Origin: an uncultured Acidobacteriota bacterium
GTDB taxonomy: Bacteria > Acidobacteriota > Blastocatellia > Pyrinomonadales > Pyrinomonadaceae
Length of the DNA: 64,000 nt
Reading direction: 5' to 3'
Assembly (NCBI GenBank): GCA_937873515.1
Contig: CALMYB010000026.1
Coordinates: 62,001-126,000 of the forward strand
Both the position numbers and the translations under genes were made by a program. The notes under the pieces are model-generated. The model searched no databases. It was given only the letters and a program-made list of their open reading frames with translations, and had not been told where the DNA came from. Of the stretch, positions 36,810 through 45,832 are shown piece by piece. Each line of letters opens with the position of its first letter. The stretch's first letter is position 1.

Positions 36810-38252
36810 TTAACTGTTCGGCGGATCCGTCTTGTCGTACGTGTATTCGATCTCGAGCACGTTCTCATCAAAATCCTGCGGACGGCCGTGAACATTCGCC
36901 TGCGGCAGCAGCGTCCTGACCTCAAAGATCGAGATGATCGGCAGGAATCGCACGAACAGGAAGAACAAGCAGAAGAAGAATCCTAGGGTACCGACGAACA
37001 TCGACCAGTCCCAGATCGTCGGCGAATACATCGCCCACGACGAAGGGAGGAAGTCTCTCTGGATACTCGTTACGATAATGACGAAACGTTCGAGCCACAT
37101 CCCGATGCTTACGATGATCGAAATGATAAAGAGCCAAAATTCGCTCTCGCGGAATCGCTTGAACCAAAGGAACTGCGGCGATATCACATTGCAGAACATC
37201 AGCATCCAGTAGAACGCCCAATATGGGCCTTCCCAGATGCGGTTCTTGATCATGAACCACTCATACTGCGAACCGCTGTACCAGCCGAAGAACGCCTCCA
37301 TAATGTAGGAGTAGCCGACGATCAGGCCCGTCGCAAGCATCACCTTGCCCATCAAGATCAAGTGGGTCTTGGTGACAAAATCCTTCATGTTGTAAAGGTG
37401 CCGAAGCGGTATCGCCAATAGCAGCACCATCGCAAAACCGGCGTAAATAGCACCGGCAACGAAGTACGGCGGAAAGAACGTCGCATGCCAGCCGGGGATC
37501 TGCGAAACTGAGAAGTCCAAGGACACGACCGAGTGGACCGAAAGCACGAGAGGCGTCGAGATGCCCGCAAGGATCAAATATGCAAGCTCGTATCGATGCC
37601 AGTGTCGTGCACTGCCGCGCCACCCCCAAGAGAAGATTGCATATACCTTCTTGAAATACTTGTTCTTAGCACGGTCACGCAGCGTCGCAAGGTCAGGGAT
37701 CAGGCCCACATACCAGAACAGCAGCGAGACCGTCGCATACGTCGAGACGGCAAAAACGTCCCACATCAACGGACTGCGAAATTGGGGCCAAATGCCCATC
37801 GTGTTCGGATACGGGAACAGCCAGTAGGCAAGCCAAGGCCGGCCGGTGTGGAACACCGGATAAAGACCTGCGCAGGCAACCGCGAAGAGCGTCATCGCCT
37901 CGGCGAAACGGTTGATCGACGTTCGCCATTTTTGGTTCAATAGCAGCAAGATCGCCGAGATCAGAGTACCGGCGTGCCCGATACCGATCCACCAAACGAA
38001 GTTGATGATCGGGAATGCCCAGCCGACCGGTTGGTTCGTACCCCAAATGCCGATACCTTTGGTCACGAGATAAATGATCGTGACCATTAGGAGCTGCGCT
38101 ACAAGGAAGGCTATCGCGAAGCCGATGAACCAATGGAACGGCGTCCGTTTTTTGAGAGTAAGATCGCCTATCCGGTCACTTACGGTTCCGAAGTCGTGAT
38201 CGCCTTCGACCATCGCCGGGTGCAGCTTTCGTTCTTCTATCGCATCCTGCAT
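36810..38252 (-). CDS. actC: Alternative complex III quinol-site membrane subunit ActC (NrfD family)
   Basis: A 480-residue integral membrane protein with about ten helices. Marks are FHWFIGFAIAFLVAQLLM, FVWWIGIGHAGTLISAILLLLNQKWRTSINRFAEAMTLFA and PLVLSVHSVVSLDFSVSQIPGWHATFFPPYF, typical of NrfD/PsrC quinol-binding subunits. ActC is expected to bind menaquinol at the membrane interface near the Fe-S clusters of ActB and to take part in proton translocation. It is preceded by actB and followed by actD at 49 nt. Confidence 0.95.
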   Translation of the reverse strand: MQDAIEERKLHPAMVEGDHDFGTVSDRIGDLTLKKRTPFHWFIGFAIAFLVAQLLMVTIIYLVTKGIGIWGTNQPVGWAFPIINFVWWIGIGHAGTLISAILLLLNQKWRTSINRFAEAMTLFAVACAGLYPVFHTGRPWLAYWLFPYPNTMGIWPQFRSPLMWDVFAVSTYATVSLLFWYVGLIPDLATLRDRAKNKYFKKVYAIFSWGWRGSARHWHRYELAYLILAGISTPLVLSVHSVVSLDFSVSQIPGWHATFFPPYFVAGAIYAGFAMVLLLAIPLRHLYNMKDFVTKTHLILMGKVMLATGLIVGYSYIMEAFFGWYSGSQYEWFMIKNRIWEGPYWAFYWMLMFCNVISPQFLWFKRFRESEFWLFIISIIVSIGMWLERFVIIVTSIQRDFLPSSWAMYSPTIWDWSMFVGTLGFFFCLFFLFVRFLPIISIFEVRTLLPQANVHGRPQDFDENVLEIEYTYDKTDPPNS

Positions 38253-38276
38253 AGATTTCTCGCAACTAGAGTATGC

Positions 38277-41200
38277 CTAGTGAGCGTCGCCTCCGGTATT
38301 CTGCTCCTTCGCAGGTTTCTCATTTGCCGGAAAGACCGGCGCCTTGTAATCAGGCATTTCGGTGTTAAAGTTCTTCAGACCTGCAAGGTACGTCGTCCTA
38401 GGCTGTGTATTAAGCTCGTTCAGGAGGTTATAGTTGCGGTGGTCCTGCTTGGTCTTTGCGACCGCACTACCCGGATCGTGCATATCACCGAAAGTGATAG
38501 CGTTCGTCGGACAGACCGACTGGCAAGCCGTCATGATCTCACCATCGCGAATGGCTCGTCCATCCTTCTCCGAGGCGATCCGGGCCGCTGCGATCCTCTG
38601 CGTGCAATAGTTGCACTTTTCCATCACACCGCGGCTTCTTATCGTAACTTCAGGATTTCGCATCAGTTTGTACTGAGGCGTGTCCCAATCCTGATAAAGC
38701 ATAAAGTTGAAGCGCCTGACCTTGTACGGACAGTTATTCGAACAATAACGAGTTCCGACGCATCGGTTATACGTCATATCGTTCAGACCTTCGGCACTGT
38801 GCGCGGTCGCGTGAACCGGACAAACGACCTCACAAGGAGCCTGTTCGCACTGCTGACACAGGACCGGTTGGAAATGCGGCCCTTCTGGAGCGTTGATATC
38901 ATCGCCGCCGTAATAGGCGTCGATCCGCATCCAATGCATCATACGGTGGCGCCCGACCTGTTCTTTACCGACTACCGGAATATTGTTCTCAGACTGGCAC
39001 GCGATCACGCACGCATTGCACCCAACACAAGAGTTCAGATCGACCGTCATTCCCCACTTATGGTTCTTCGCGTAAGTGGCCTGATGCTCCTCATACGGGA
39101 ACATCGACATATCGATCTCGTTATGCTGATGGCCGGCCTTGATCTCTTCTTCGAGATGATTGAAATCCCACGATCGCAGCAGGTCGCGGCCTTCCATATT
39201 GAAGTGCGTCTGAGTCGAAGAGACCTCTTCCCGCGAGCCCAACGCCTTAAGAGAACCAAAGCCTGCGTCAAGAGCATCCGAACGCCTTACGTTGAACACG
39301 TTGTAGCCGATATTCGACCCGACGTTGCCCGCCCTTGTGCGGCCGTAGCCCATATGGAGCGTAATGGTGTCGTCCGGCTGTCCCGGCGAGATCCACATCG
39401 CAACCGGTTCGGCAACTTCTGCACCTTGGTATGTTATGCGAACCTGATCTGAGAAGAGGTTGCCGCCCTTTGTATTAAAGAACGTTACGCCTTCAGAAGC
39501 GCCGGCCTGCTCGCGCACATCGCGCGATTGGTTTATACCGAGTCTTTCCGCCGTCTTCGGACTGATCAGGCCAACGTTCGTCCAAGTAACCTTGTTAAGC
39601 GGATTCGGCAGCTCCTGCAGCCAGCCGTTGTTCGTGAACCTGCCGTCATAGACACTCGGATCCGGCCGGATCGAGATCTCAAGTTCTCCGGAGCCGCTGA
39701 CGGCTTGAGCAGGCTGAGAAAGGAACCCGGCACTTGCTGTGACCTGTTTCAGAGCAGCCGCGGTGTTCGGGATGAGTCCGTCGTGAACGGCCTTTCTCCA
39801 GTTGTCCTCAAATGTCTTGCCGCCCGCCGGAGGTACGGATGCAGCAGGAGACGCAGCAGGTTTCACTTCCGGAGCCGGCGAAACCTTTGCGGCCGAAACA
39901 GGAGCAACCGAAGCCTTTTCCCCGGCATTGATCGTCGGTTCCGACGGCGCCGCCGCAGGTGCGGCCTTGGCGTTTGCAGCAGGTGTGATCCCGGTCTTTT
40001 GCCAATAGGCCTTGACGATATCGAGATCCTTCTTGTCGAAATTCTCCTTAAAGAATAGCTGCACTAACTCATGAACACTGTGTCCGTCGTAGATCGGTGT
40101 GATCAGCGGTTGAATGATGCTTGCCGTACCATCATAGGCTCTCGCATCGCTCCACGATTCGAGATAATGCTTCGACGGAACATGCCAATGGCAATACACC
40201 GCCGTCTCGTCCGAGTAAAGTCCGAGATGAGCCCGGAATGGGATCTTATCCATCCTTGCGGCATCCAGTTTCAGGTCCGCAGGCGTGTTATACATCGGGT
40301 TGCCGTCGATGATAACGAGCATTTTGACCTTCCCGGCGTCAATATCAGCGATAAGTTCACGATATTGGTCAAGCTGAGAGCGTTCGCTGTTCGGCGCAAA
40401 GGGCTCGGTATAAACGACCGTCTGCCCAACGTTGCCAAGAGCGGCATTCATCAGATGCGCAAGAGCGTGCACGACCGGCGGCTGATTATCCCCTGCAACG
40501 ACCAGAGAACGGCCCTTCGCTGACTGTAGATCCTTGGCCATCGCCGCGATCCAGGCGGCATTGTCCGAATAGGTCGAGTTTACGCCCGCAACGCCAACTG
40601 CTTTTGCGATAGCCTTTGCGGCTTCGGCCATTTGGCTTGGCTTAATAGCGAGCCGGTGATCGGCCTTTGCACCCGTGATCGTGATCGTCGTTTCGAGGAC
40701 ATAAAGGCGGTTGACCTCCTCTTTATCCTCGGAGAAATGGCGTCCTTTCGCAAAATCGTTCGTATAGGCAACGTTAAAATGCGAGAGAAAATCGTTGTCA
40801 AGTGAAAGGATGCGGTCGGCCTTGTCGAACTTGTATATCGGCTGAGCGGCCGAACCAAATGCCGCACGTGCCCCATTCATCGCGTTATCGCTGTTGATCG
40901 GCTCGTATTGGATCAGCTTAGCGTTCGGAAGTTCAGTCTTTAGGCTGTTGAACTGATCGATAAGCGTCGGCGAAGTTATGGTCTCGGCCAGGAATCGGAT
41001 GCCTGCACCGCCGTCTGCGCGATTGTCTTCGATCTTCGCCCGCAGATCGGTCGAAAATGCTTGCCAGGTCTTCGGGTCGCCGCGAAACACGACCTCTTTC
41101 GAGCGGTCCGGGTCAAACATTCCGAGCACAGAGGCCTGTGCAAGGATGTCGGTCGTCCCGCGGCTGCCCGGATGATCCGGGTTGCCTTCAACCTTGATCG

Positions 41201-41576
41201 GTCGGCCGTCGTAAGATTTTGCGAGCAGCCCGACAGCAACGCCGCCGAGCGACATCGCGGTCGCAAAGTAATTAGATTTGCCCGGAAGAAGCCCCATTTG
41301 GGAATTCACGTAAGGCACGATCTTCTCGGTCGGCTGAATGACGCAGCCGGTAAGGCCGGCGAGAGCGAGCGAAGCACCCATCACCTTGACAAAGTTTCGC
41401 CGGCTGAGCGAACTGTCCCATTCTTCGATCTCGTGCGGATATTCGCGCGAGACGAATTCTTTGAATTCCGGCGTATCGGCGTATTCCTCGAGGCTGCGCC
41501 AATATTCTTTTCCGTTCTGCGACAAGATGCGGTCGCGGAGCAAAGCGAAATTTATTTTGCTGTCAGGACTGGGCAT
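38277..41576 (-). CDS. actB: Alternative complex III Fe-S subunit ActB (molybdopterin-oxidoreductase-like fusion)
   Basis: A 1099-residue periplasmic protein. A Tat-type signal (SRRNFVKVMGASLALAGLTGC) sits inside rather than at the N-terminus, after a 58-residue leader (RR at 59-60), as in other ActB proteins. The N-terminal two thirds resemble a molybdopterin oxidoreductase domain that has lost its cofactor. The C-terminal third carries four Fe-S motifs (CVGCNACVIAC, CQQCEQAPCEVVCP, CVGTRYCSNNCP, CNYCTQRI). Between the parts, residues about 540-600 form an Ala/Pro/Lys-rich low-complexity linker. It relays electrons from quinol to the cytochromes. Confidence 0.95.
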   Translation of the reverse strand: MPSPDSKINFALLRDRILSQNGKEYWRSLEEYADTPEFKEFVSREYPHEIEEWDSSLSRRNFVKVMGASLALAGLTGCVIQPTEKIVPYVNSQMGLLPGKSNYFATAMSLGGVAVGLLAKSYDGRPIKVEGNPDHPGSRGTTDILAQASVLGMFDPDRSKEVVFRGDPKTWQAFSTDLRAKIEDNRADGGAGIRFLAETITSPTLIDQFNSLKTELPNAKLIQYEPINSDNAMNGARAAFGSAAQPIYKFDKADRILSLDNDFLSHFNVAYTNDFAKGRHFSEDKEEVNRLYVLETTITITGAKADHRLAIKPSQMAEAAKAIAKAVGVAGVNSTYSDNAAWIAAMAKDLQSAKGRSLVVAGDNQPPVVHALAHLMNAALGNVGQTVVYTEPFAPNSERSQLDQYRELIADIDAGKVKMLVIIDGNPMYNTPADLKLDAARMDKIPFRAHLGLYSDETAVYCHWHVPSKHYLESWSDARAYDGTASIIQPLITPIYDGHSVHELVQLFFKENFDKKDLDIVKAYWQKTGITPAANAKAAPAAAPSEPTINAGEKASVAPVSAAKVSPAPEVKPAASPAASVPPAGGKTFEDNWRKAVHDGLIPNTAAALKQVTASAGFLSQPAQAVSGSGELEISIRPDPSVYDGRFTNNGWLQELPNPLNKVTWTNVGLISPKTAERLGINQSRDVREQAGASEGVTFFNTKGGNLFSDQVRITYQGAEVAEPVAMWISPGQPDDTITLHMGYGRTRAGNVGSNIGYNVFNVRRSDALDAGFGSLKALGSREEVSSTQTHFNMEGRDLLRSWDFNHLEEEIKAGHQHNEIDMSMFPYEEHQATYAKNHKWGMTVDLNSCVGCNACVIACQSENNIPVVGKEQVGRHRMMHWMRIDAYYGGDDINAPEGPHFQPVLCQQCEQAPCEVVCPVHATAHSAEGLNDMTYNRCVGTRYCSNNCPYKVRRFNFMLYQDWDTPQYKLMRNPEVTIRSRGVMEKCNYCTQRIAAARIASEKDGRAIRDGEIMTACQSVCPTNAITFGDMHDPGSAVAKTKQDHRNYNLLNELNTQPRTTYLAGLKNFNTEMPDYKAPVFPANEKPAKEQNTGGDAH

Positions 41577-41640
41577 TTTTTTGCTTATTCCTTAAAACTT
41601 TTGCCGCCCTAAATGTGCTGTTGGGCGAGAATCCAAATTC

Positions 41641-42300
41641 TTATCGGTGGCATGTCGAGCAGCTCGTAAGCATCTCCCGACTGCGGATCTTATAATCGAC
41701 CTTCAACTGATCGCGTGTCTCTTGGTCCGTGTCCTCCGGGCGATAGGCCATATTGAAGACCTCGGACTTCGGACGAATGAACTTCTCGGGCTCTCTGTGA
41801 CACTGGATGCACCATTCCATCTGAAGAGTGTTCTCCTCATAAACGAGCGGCATCTTATCTACAGGGCCGTGACAGGTCGAGCATCCCACGCCTTTTGCGA
41901 TGTGAATGCTGTGGTTGAAATAGACGTATTTCGGCAGGTCGTGAACGCGATTCCACTGGATCGGTTTGTTATCGCGAAAGCTCGCACGTATCGGTTCCAG
42001 ATACGGAGCGTCGGCCCACAGCTGGCTGTGACAGTTCATACACGTCTGTGTCGACGGCATTCCCGCCGATGCCGTCGTTTCGACCGTCTGGTGGCAATAA
42101 CGGCAATCGATCCCGTCGTCGGCGACGTGGTGTTTATGCGAGAACTGCACGGGCTGCTGTATCTCGAGATACTGCCCTGTCAGGTACGACGATCTGGCAA
42201 GCTGTGTCCAAGCGTAAAAGCCCACGCCCGCCAGCAGCACGACAGTCACCATGCTGATCTTCGCAATGTTATTGGCGCTCTTTCTAAAGATCTGTGCCAT
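41641..42300 (-). CDS. actA: Alternative complex III pentahaem cytochrome ActA
   Basis: A 219-residue cytochrome with an N-terminal membrane anchor (ISMVTVVLLAGVGFYAWTQL) and five haem-binding motifs: CRYCH, CMNCH, CSTCH, CIQCH and CSTCH. Extra His residues (FSHKHH, NHSIH) supply distal ligands, the usual bis-His arrangement. It accepts electrons from ActB and passes them on toward ActE and the oxidase. It is the first gene of the leftward operon, with its likely promoter at 42490-42518 about 190 bp upstream. Confidence 0.95.
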   Translation of the reverse strand: MAQIFRKSANNIAKISMVTVVLLAGVGFYAWTQLARSSYLTGQYLEIQQPVQFSHKHHVADDGIDCRYCHQTVETTASAGMPSTQTCMNCHSQLWADAPYLEPIRASFRDNKPIQWNRVHDLPKYVYFNHSIHIAKGVGCSTCHGPVDKMPLVYEENTLQMEWCIQCHREPEKFIRPKSEVFNMAYRPEDTDQETRDQLKVDYKIRSREMLTSCSTCHR

Positions 42301-42489
42301 CTTAAAACTCGTTCATCCTCGATCGGTGGTGTGAACTTTCGCCCCGATCAAGTGGAATTTTTCGCAAGCAATGAATTAAGCAGGAATCTGCTCAGCAATT
42401 GACTGCGCTAGGTTAATTTTTTTTGCGAGCCGTAAAGCTAGGACAAGTTTACTAAATCCCTTAGATTCTGCAAATTGCACACGGCTCAA

Positions 42490-42518
42490 AGTATGCCTCA
42501 GCTATCCCGATGTGTAAA
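42490..42518 (-). promoter_or_regulatory. Promoter candidate for the Act-caa3 operon
   Basis: On the minus strand TTTACA (42513-42518), 17-nt spacer, CATACT (42490-42495). The 277-bp gap between the M48 protease gene and actA is AT-rich with A/T runs and holds no gene. The predicted leader is about 180 nt. Confidence 0.45.
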
Positions 42519-42577
42519 TCCGAGCGTAAATTAGTTTTTTGTGATAATCAAATCAATTCGATGAATCAATCGTAAAA

Positions 42578-43555
42578 TCACACGGCCGCAAGTTGTTTGT
42601 ACTGCTCGCCCTCGGCCCACTCCAAGGCTTCGGCCACGCGCCAGATAGGAAACGGGTGCGTCAGGCCGGCATTTGTGACATCGGCCCAAAAGCGATCGAG
42701 CGAACTCGCATCGTAGTTTTTCTTGAATTCGCGGCCCTGAGCGAGGAACTCTTCGTAGTCGATCTTTGACGCAAAAGTACCGCCCGCAAGTTTCATCATT
42801 GTGCGGCCGATCACGTTCGGATCTTGCGTGACCAGGAGAGCCGCTCGGTCACACGAGAGTTCCGCACGCCGTGCCCATGCGAGCAAAGCACTCGCAATTC
42901 CCATCGAAACGATCAACTTGATGATCTCCGCTCCCGGCAGCAACGCCGCAACCGAGCGGTTCAGAAGAAATTCCATCAACCTTGCCGCCGTCAGATAGAG
43001 CACGTGTTCGGCGTGAATGTGTCCGACCTCGTGTGCTATGACAGCAAACGTCTCTTCATCATTCAAGCGTTCGATGAGTGCGGAATGGAGGACAATTATC
43101 GGCTTTTCAACGCCGCCCGTGAACGCATTTACTATCGGATTCTGCTGAACGAAAAGATCTGGCGCCTCGACGCCAAGCGACGCACATACAGCTTCGAGTT
43201 TTGCGTGCAGGTCGGGGCATTGCTTCGGCGTGACCTTTACCGCAGACGCCGTGAACATTACACGTATGGCGGATTCGCCGGTCCAAGCGAGGAGTTTCTT
43301 GAGCGCGCTGTCAACGCCGGGAATCGCTTTGAGGGCCGCCATCGCCTTTGCATCTGCCGGGTGAATATACTCATTCTTGTCCAAATTCTCGAACGTCTTT
43401 CGCGGTGCGTCCGATAGCGGCAGCTTGCATTTGCCGCAGTTGGCATCGTGAGCTTTATAGTCGGCGCGAACGGCGTTCTTTTGCCCGCAATATCGGCATT
43501 TTACCGAAAGGCGTGTCGCGATCGATTCCGATGGTTCTGGCTTTTTCTTCGGCAT
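42578..43555 (-). CDS. M48-family zinc metallopeptidase with N-terminal zinc ribbon
   Basis: A 325-residue protein. The N-terminus carries a zinc ribbon (CRYCGQKNA and CGKCKLPL, Cys at about 20-42). The protease core has the HEVGH zinc motif in ETFAVIAHEVGHIHAEH, a conserved upstream segment (PDLFVQQNPIVNAFTGGVEKPIIVLHSALIERL), a hydrophobic stretch near LMEFLLNRSVAALLPGAEIIKLIVSMGIASALLAWARR, then the third zinc ligand region ELSCDRAALL. It is related to HtpX/Ste24-type proteases, which usually act in membrane-protein quality control. The fusion to a zinc ribbon is seen in uncharacterised members. It lies upstream of the actA leader. Confidence 0.88.
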   Translation of the reverse strand: MPKKKPEPSESIATRLSVKCRYCGQKNAVRADYKAHDANCGKCKLPLSDAPRKTFENLDKNEYIHPADAKAMAALKAIPGVDSALKKLLAWTGESAIRVMFTASAVKVTPKQCPDLHAKLEAVCASLGVEAPDLFVQQNPIVNAFTGGVEKPIIVLHSALIERLNDEETFAVIAHEVGHIHAEHVLYLTAARLMEFLLNRSVAALLPGAEIIKLIVSMGIASALLAWARRAELSCDRAALLVTQDPNVIGRTMMKLAGGTFASKIDYEEFLAQGREFKKNYDASSLDRFWADVTNAGLTHPFPIWRVAEALEWAEGEQYKQLAAV

Positions 43556-43627
43556 AGTCTATGCACAGATTCTAAGGGAAATTCTGTATATCCGGAACCC
43601 AGAAAGAGCCTAAAGTCGCGAACTGGT

Positions 43628-44764
43628 TTACTTTCTTGATAATTTCGCTACCGTCTCGACATGATGGGACTGCGGAAAAAGGTCGAAAGCCTTTATTTCT
43701 TTCAGCTCGTATCCTGCATCCAATAACAGGCGCAGATCTCGCGCAAGGATCGAAGGGTCGCACGAAACATACGAGATCGCTTTCGGCCAAAGTGTAGCGA
43801 TCTGTTCGATCACACCCTTTTCCGTCCCCGATCGCGGCGGGTCAAGCAGAATGAACTCCGGGCCATCTGCTTGTCGAGCCTCAACAAAGGACACGACGGA
43901 GCCTTGAACGAACTCGGCATTTGAGATCCGATTCCGATCAGCATTTTGTCGTGCAAGCCTGATCGAATCGTGATCTCCCTCAACCCCGACAACGGTTTCA
44001 AAATTTTTCGCCAAGGGCAGCGTGAATAACCCAACGCCACAGTAAAGGTCAAGAGCCTTTGTCCCTGAATATCCGAGAGTCGCAAAGTTAACGAGCGGCT
44101 CAATCAGCAGGCTGTTTGCCTGAAAGAAACTGGTCGAACGAAAATTGTATTCGAACCCTAGGGCATTACATGACAACGATCTGTCAGGATCATCATCGGT
44201 CGAAAGAACGACCGTTTCACTGTCGGCCGCCGCCTCCACCTCATCCGGCCAGATGGTGCCTGCTGCGGCCCCGTCACGAACCGACCTTAAACCATCATTC
44301 AGCTTTGACTTTAGTATCGGGCACGCCTCAACATCGATCACATCGTGGCTTTCGCGTCGAAAATATCCAACTATCGGGCCGCGAACCTGCCACCGCGCAC
44401 GGCCGCGATAACCAAATTCCTGCGGGCTTGCGACCACTTCAATATCTCCGGTCTCGATCTTGCCCAAACGACGCAATGCATCCGCGACCATCGAGGATTT
44501 CGCCCCAAGCTGCGCGGCGTAATTCATCTGCTGAAAATCACACCCGCCGCACTCGCCGAAGTATCTGCACGGCGGCTCCTGCCGATCCGGCGACGACTCA
44601 AGAACCTCGACGATCCTTGCGAACGCGATCTTTTTCTTCCGCTGCGTGATCTCGACACGCACACGATCGCCCGCCGCCGCTAGCGGCACGAACACAGTCA
44701 AACCGTCCGCAAACCCGATCCCAAAGCCCCGCGGCACGATCCTCTCGATCTTTAACTCGATCAT
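43628..44764 (-). CDS. RlmD/TrmA-type RNA uracil-C5 methyltransferase
   Basis: A 378-residue SAM-dependent enzyme from ATG 44764 (AGAAGG 8 nt upstream). The TRAM domain opens the protein (LKIERIVPRGFGIGFADG). The Fe-S site follows with CRYFGECGGCDFQQM, which marks the 23S rRNA m5U (RlmD/RumA) branch. SAM binding is in ALDLYCGVGLFTLPLA and LLDPPRSGTEKGV, and the nucleophilic Cys is in YVSCDPSILARDL. The substrate could be 23S rRNA or tRNA; the cluster Cys favour 23S rRNA. An upstream extension of 109 residues in frame has no conserved sequence. Confidence 0.9.
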   Translation of the reverse strand: MIELKIERIVPRGFGIGFADGLTVFVPLAAAGDRVRVEITQRKKKIAFARIVEVLESSPDRQEPPCRYFGECGGCDFQQMNYAAQLGAKSSMVADALRRLGKIETGDIEVVASPQEFGYRGRARWQVRGPIVGYFRRESHDVIDVEACPILKSKLNDGLRSVRDGAAAGTIWPDEVEAAADSETVVLSTDDDPDRSLSCNALGFEYNFRSTSFFQANSLLIEPLVNFATLGYSGTKALDLYCGVGLFTLPLAKNFETVVGVEGDHDSIRLARQNADRNRISNAEFVQGSVVSFVEARQADGPEFILLDPPRSGTEKGVIEQIATLWPKAISYVSCDPSILARDLRLLLDAGYELKEIKAFDLFPQSHHVETVAKLSRK

Positions 44765-44825
44765 CTTGTTAGCCTTCTCTATCGCCGATCCGTAGGTGCG
44801 GCTACCGATACAAAAAGCGCGTTGC

Positions 44826-45182
44826 CTAAACGCTATCCGCTTCCCCAAACGTGAGTAAATTATTGTCCGGATCGAGCAATGAGAACTCTTTCTGGCCCCA
44901 CGGTTTTGCTTGTAACGCGCCGTTCGGGTGAATAGCGATATTCGCGTCGGGCAATGACCGATAGAGCATCTCGATGTCGTCGGTGCGAATGTAAACCTGT
45001 CCGGAATTCTCCGCTGGGTCGAGTTCCTTAAAAAGAAAGAAATGGATCTCGATGTTGTCGCGTCCAACCAACAGGTAATCGCCGTAGTCACTGATCTCGG
45101 TAAAACCCAAACCGTCGATGTAGTACGCCTTGGTCGCCGATTTATCCCGCATCGGCAGTTTGGGGTTGATCGCCGTCAGCAT
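44826..45182 (-). CDS. VOC (glyoxalase/bleomycin-resistance) superfamily protein
   Basis: A 118-residue protein of two beta-alpha-beta-beta-beta units: AINPKLPMRDKSATKAYYIDGLGFTEISDYGDYLLVGRDNIEIHFF, then VYIRTDDIEMLYRSLPDANI and PWGQKEFSLLDPDNNLLTFGE. The metal-site positions (His in EIHFF, Glu in LLTFGE) are present. The size and pattern resemble bleomycin-binding proteins, but no resistance can be claimed from sequence. Located between a methyltransferase and a DUF1801 gene, 61 nt from the former. Confidence 0.85.
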   Translation of the reverse strand: MLTAINPKLPMRDKSATKAYYIDGLGFTEISDYGDYLLVGRDNIEIHFFLFKELDPAENSGQVYIRTDDIEMLYRSLPDANIAIHPNGALQAKPWGQKEFSLLDPDNNLLTFGEADSV

Positions 45183-45194
45183 GCAGTCGGTAGT

Positions 45195-45779
45195 TTACTT
45201 CAGCCTCCCCAGTTTACCTTTTCTTTTAATGAGGTTCTTGTAATCCCACTGGATCTCGCGTGCCTTTTTAAGCCAACGTTTTAGAGCCTTCACGTCGATC
45301 TCGTCAACTGAGCTGTAAAAGATCGACGCGTCCTTGAACTTCTTGCCAACGACATTCAGGGCGTCTTCCTCAAAGTCGGCACCGCTCCAGAACATTAGAC
45401 GCACGCCCGGCTTTTGGATGCTGTAACCGACGATCGGGTTCCCGTCCAAGAACCAAACGGGATGTGCGTGCCAGATCTTGCTCTCCGATTCTCGAAGTTC
45501 GCGATCTATCACTTCGCGAAGGCGGTCGCAGGCCGCGGCGTATTCTGCGGATTGTTTGTCGTTATAGGCCTTTATCTGGTCGTGCACTTTCCTTTGTCCG
45601 TCATCCAATTCTTTTTCGATCAACGCAAGAGCCACTTTGATTGCGGCAATACGGCGTTCCAGAAGCGTCGTCTGCGACTTGCCCAAAGCGGCGTTTCCCT
45701 GAACTTTCTCACACTTTTTCAGCGTGGACAACAAAGCCCTATGCGCTTCGTTGAGTTCAAGCTCGGAGAATATCGACAT
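45195..45779 (-). CDS. DUF1801-type domain protein with an N-terminal coiled coil
   Basis: A 194-residue protein. The N-terminal 85 residues are strongly helical and charged (ELNEAHRALLSTLKKCEK to KELDDGQRKVHDQIKAYNDK), probably a coiled coil. The C-terminal part (SKIWHAHPVWFLDGNPIVGYSIQKPGVRLMFWSGADF to EIDVKALKRWLKKA) matches the YdhG/DUF1801 pattern, a small fold with unknown ligand. It is 12 nt before the VOC gene and probably cotranscribed. Function not recognised. Confidence 0.75.
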   Translation of the reverse strand: MSIFSELELNEAHRALLSTLKKCEKVQGNAALGKSQTTLLERRIAAIKVALALIEKELDDGQRKVHDQIKAYNDKQSAEYAAACDRLREVIDRELRESESKIWHAHPVWFLDGNPIVGYSIQKPGVRLMFWSGADFEEDALNVVGKKFKDASIFYSSVDEIDVKALKRWLKKAREIQWDYKNLIKRKGKLGRLK

Positions 45780-45832
45780 TCTCCGAGCATATCATCGAAA
45801 TCGCATAGGACGAGCGAATTGCGAGAATGGAT

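Noticed and set aside
38133..39452. Open frame of 439 codons on the plus strand
   Set aside because: Antisense to actB and actC, Arg/His-rich and without family motifs; a shadow of the real genes.
44826..45182. Bleomycin resistance call
   Set aside because: The VOC fold covers many activities; sequence alone does not support resistance.
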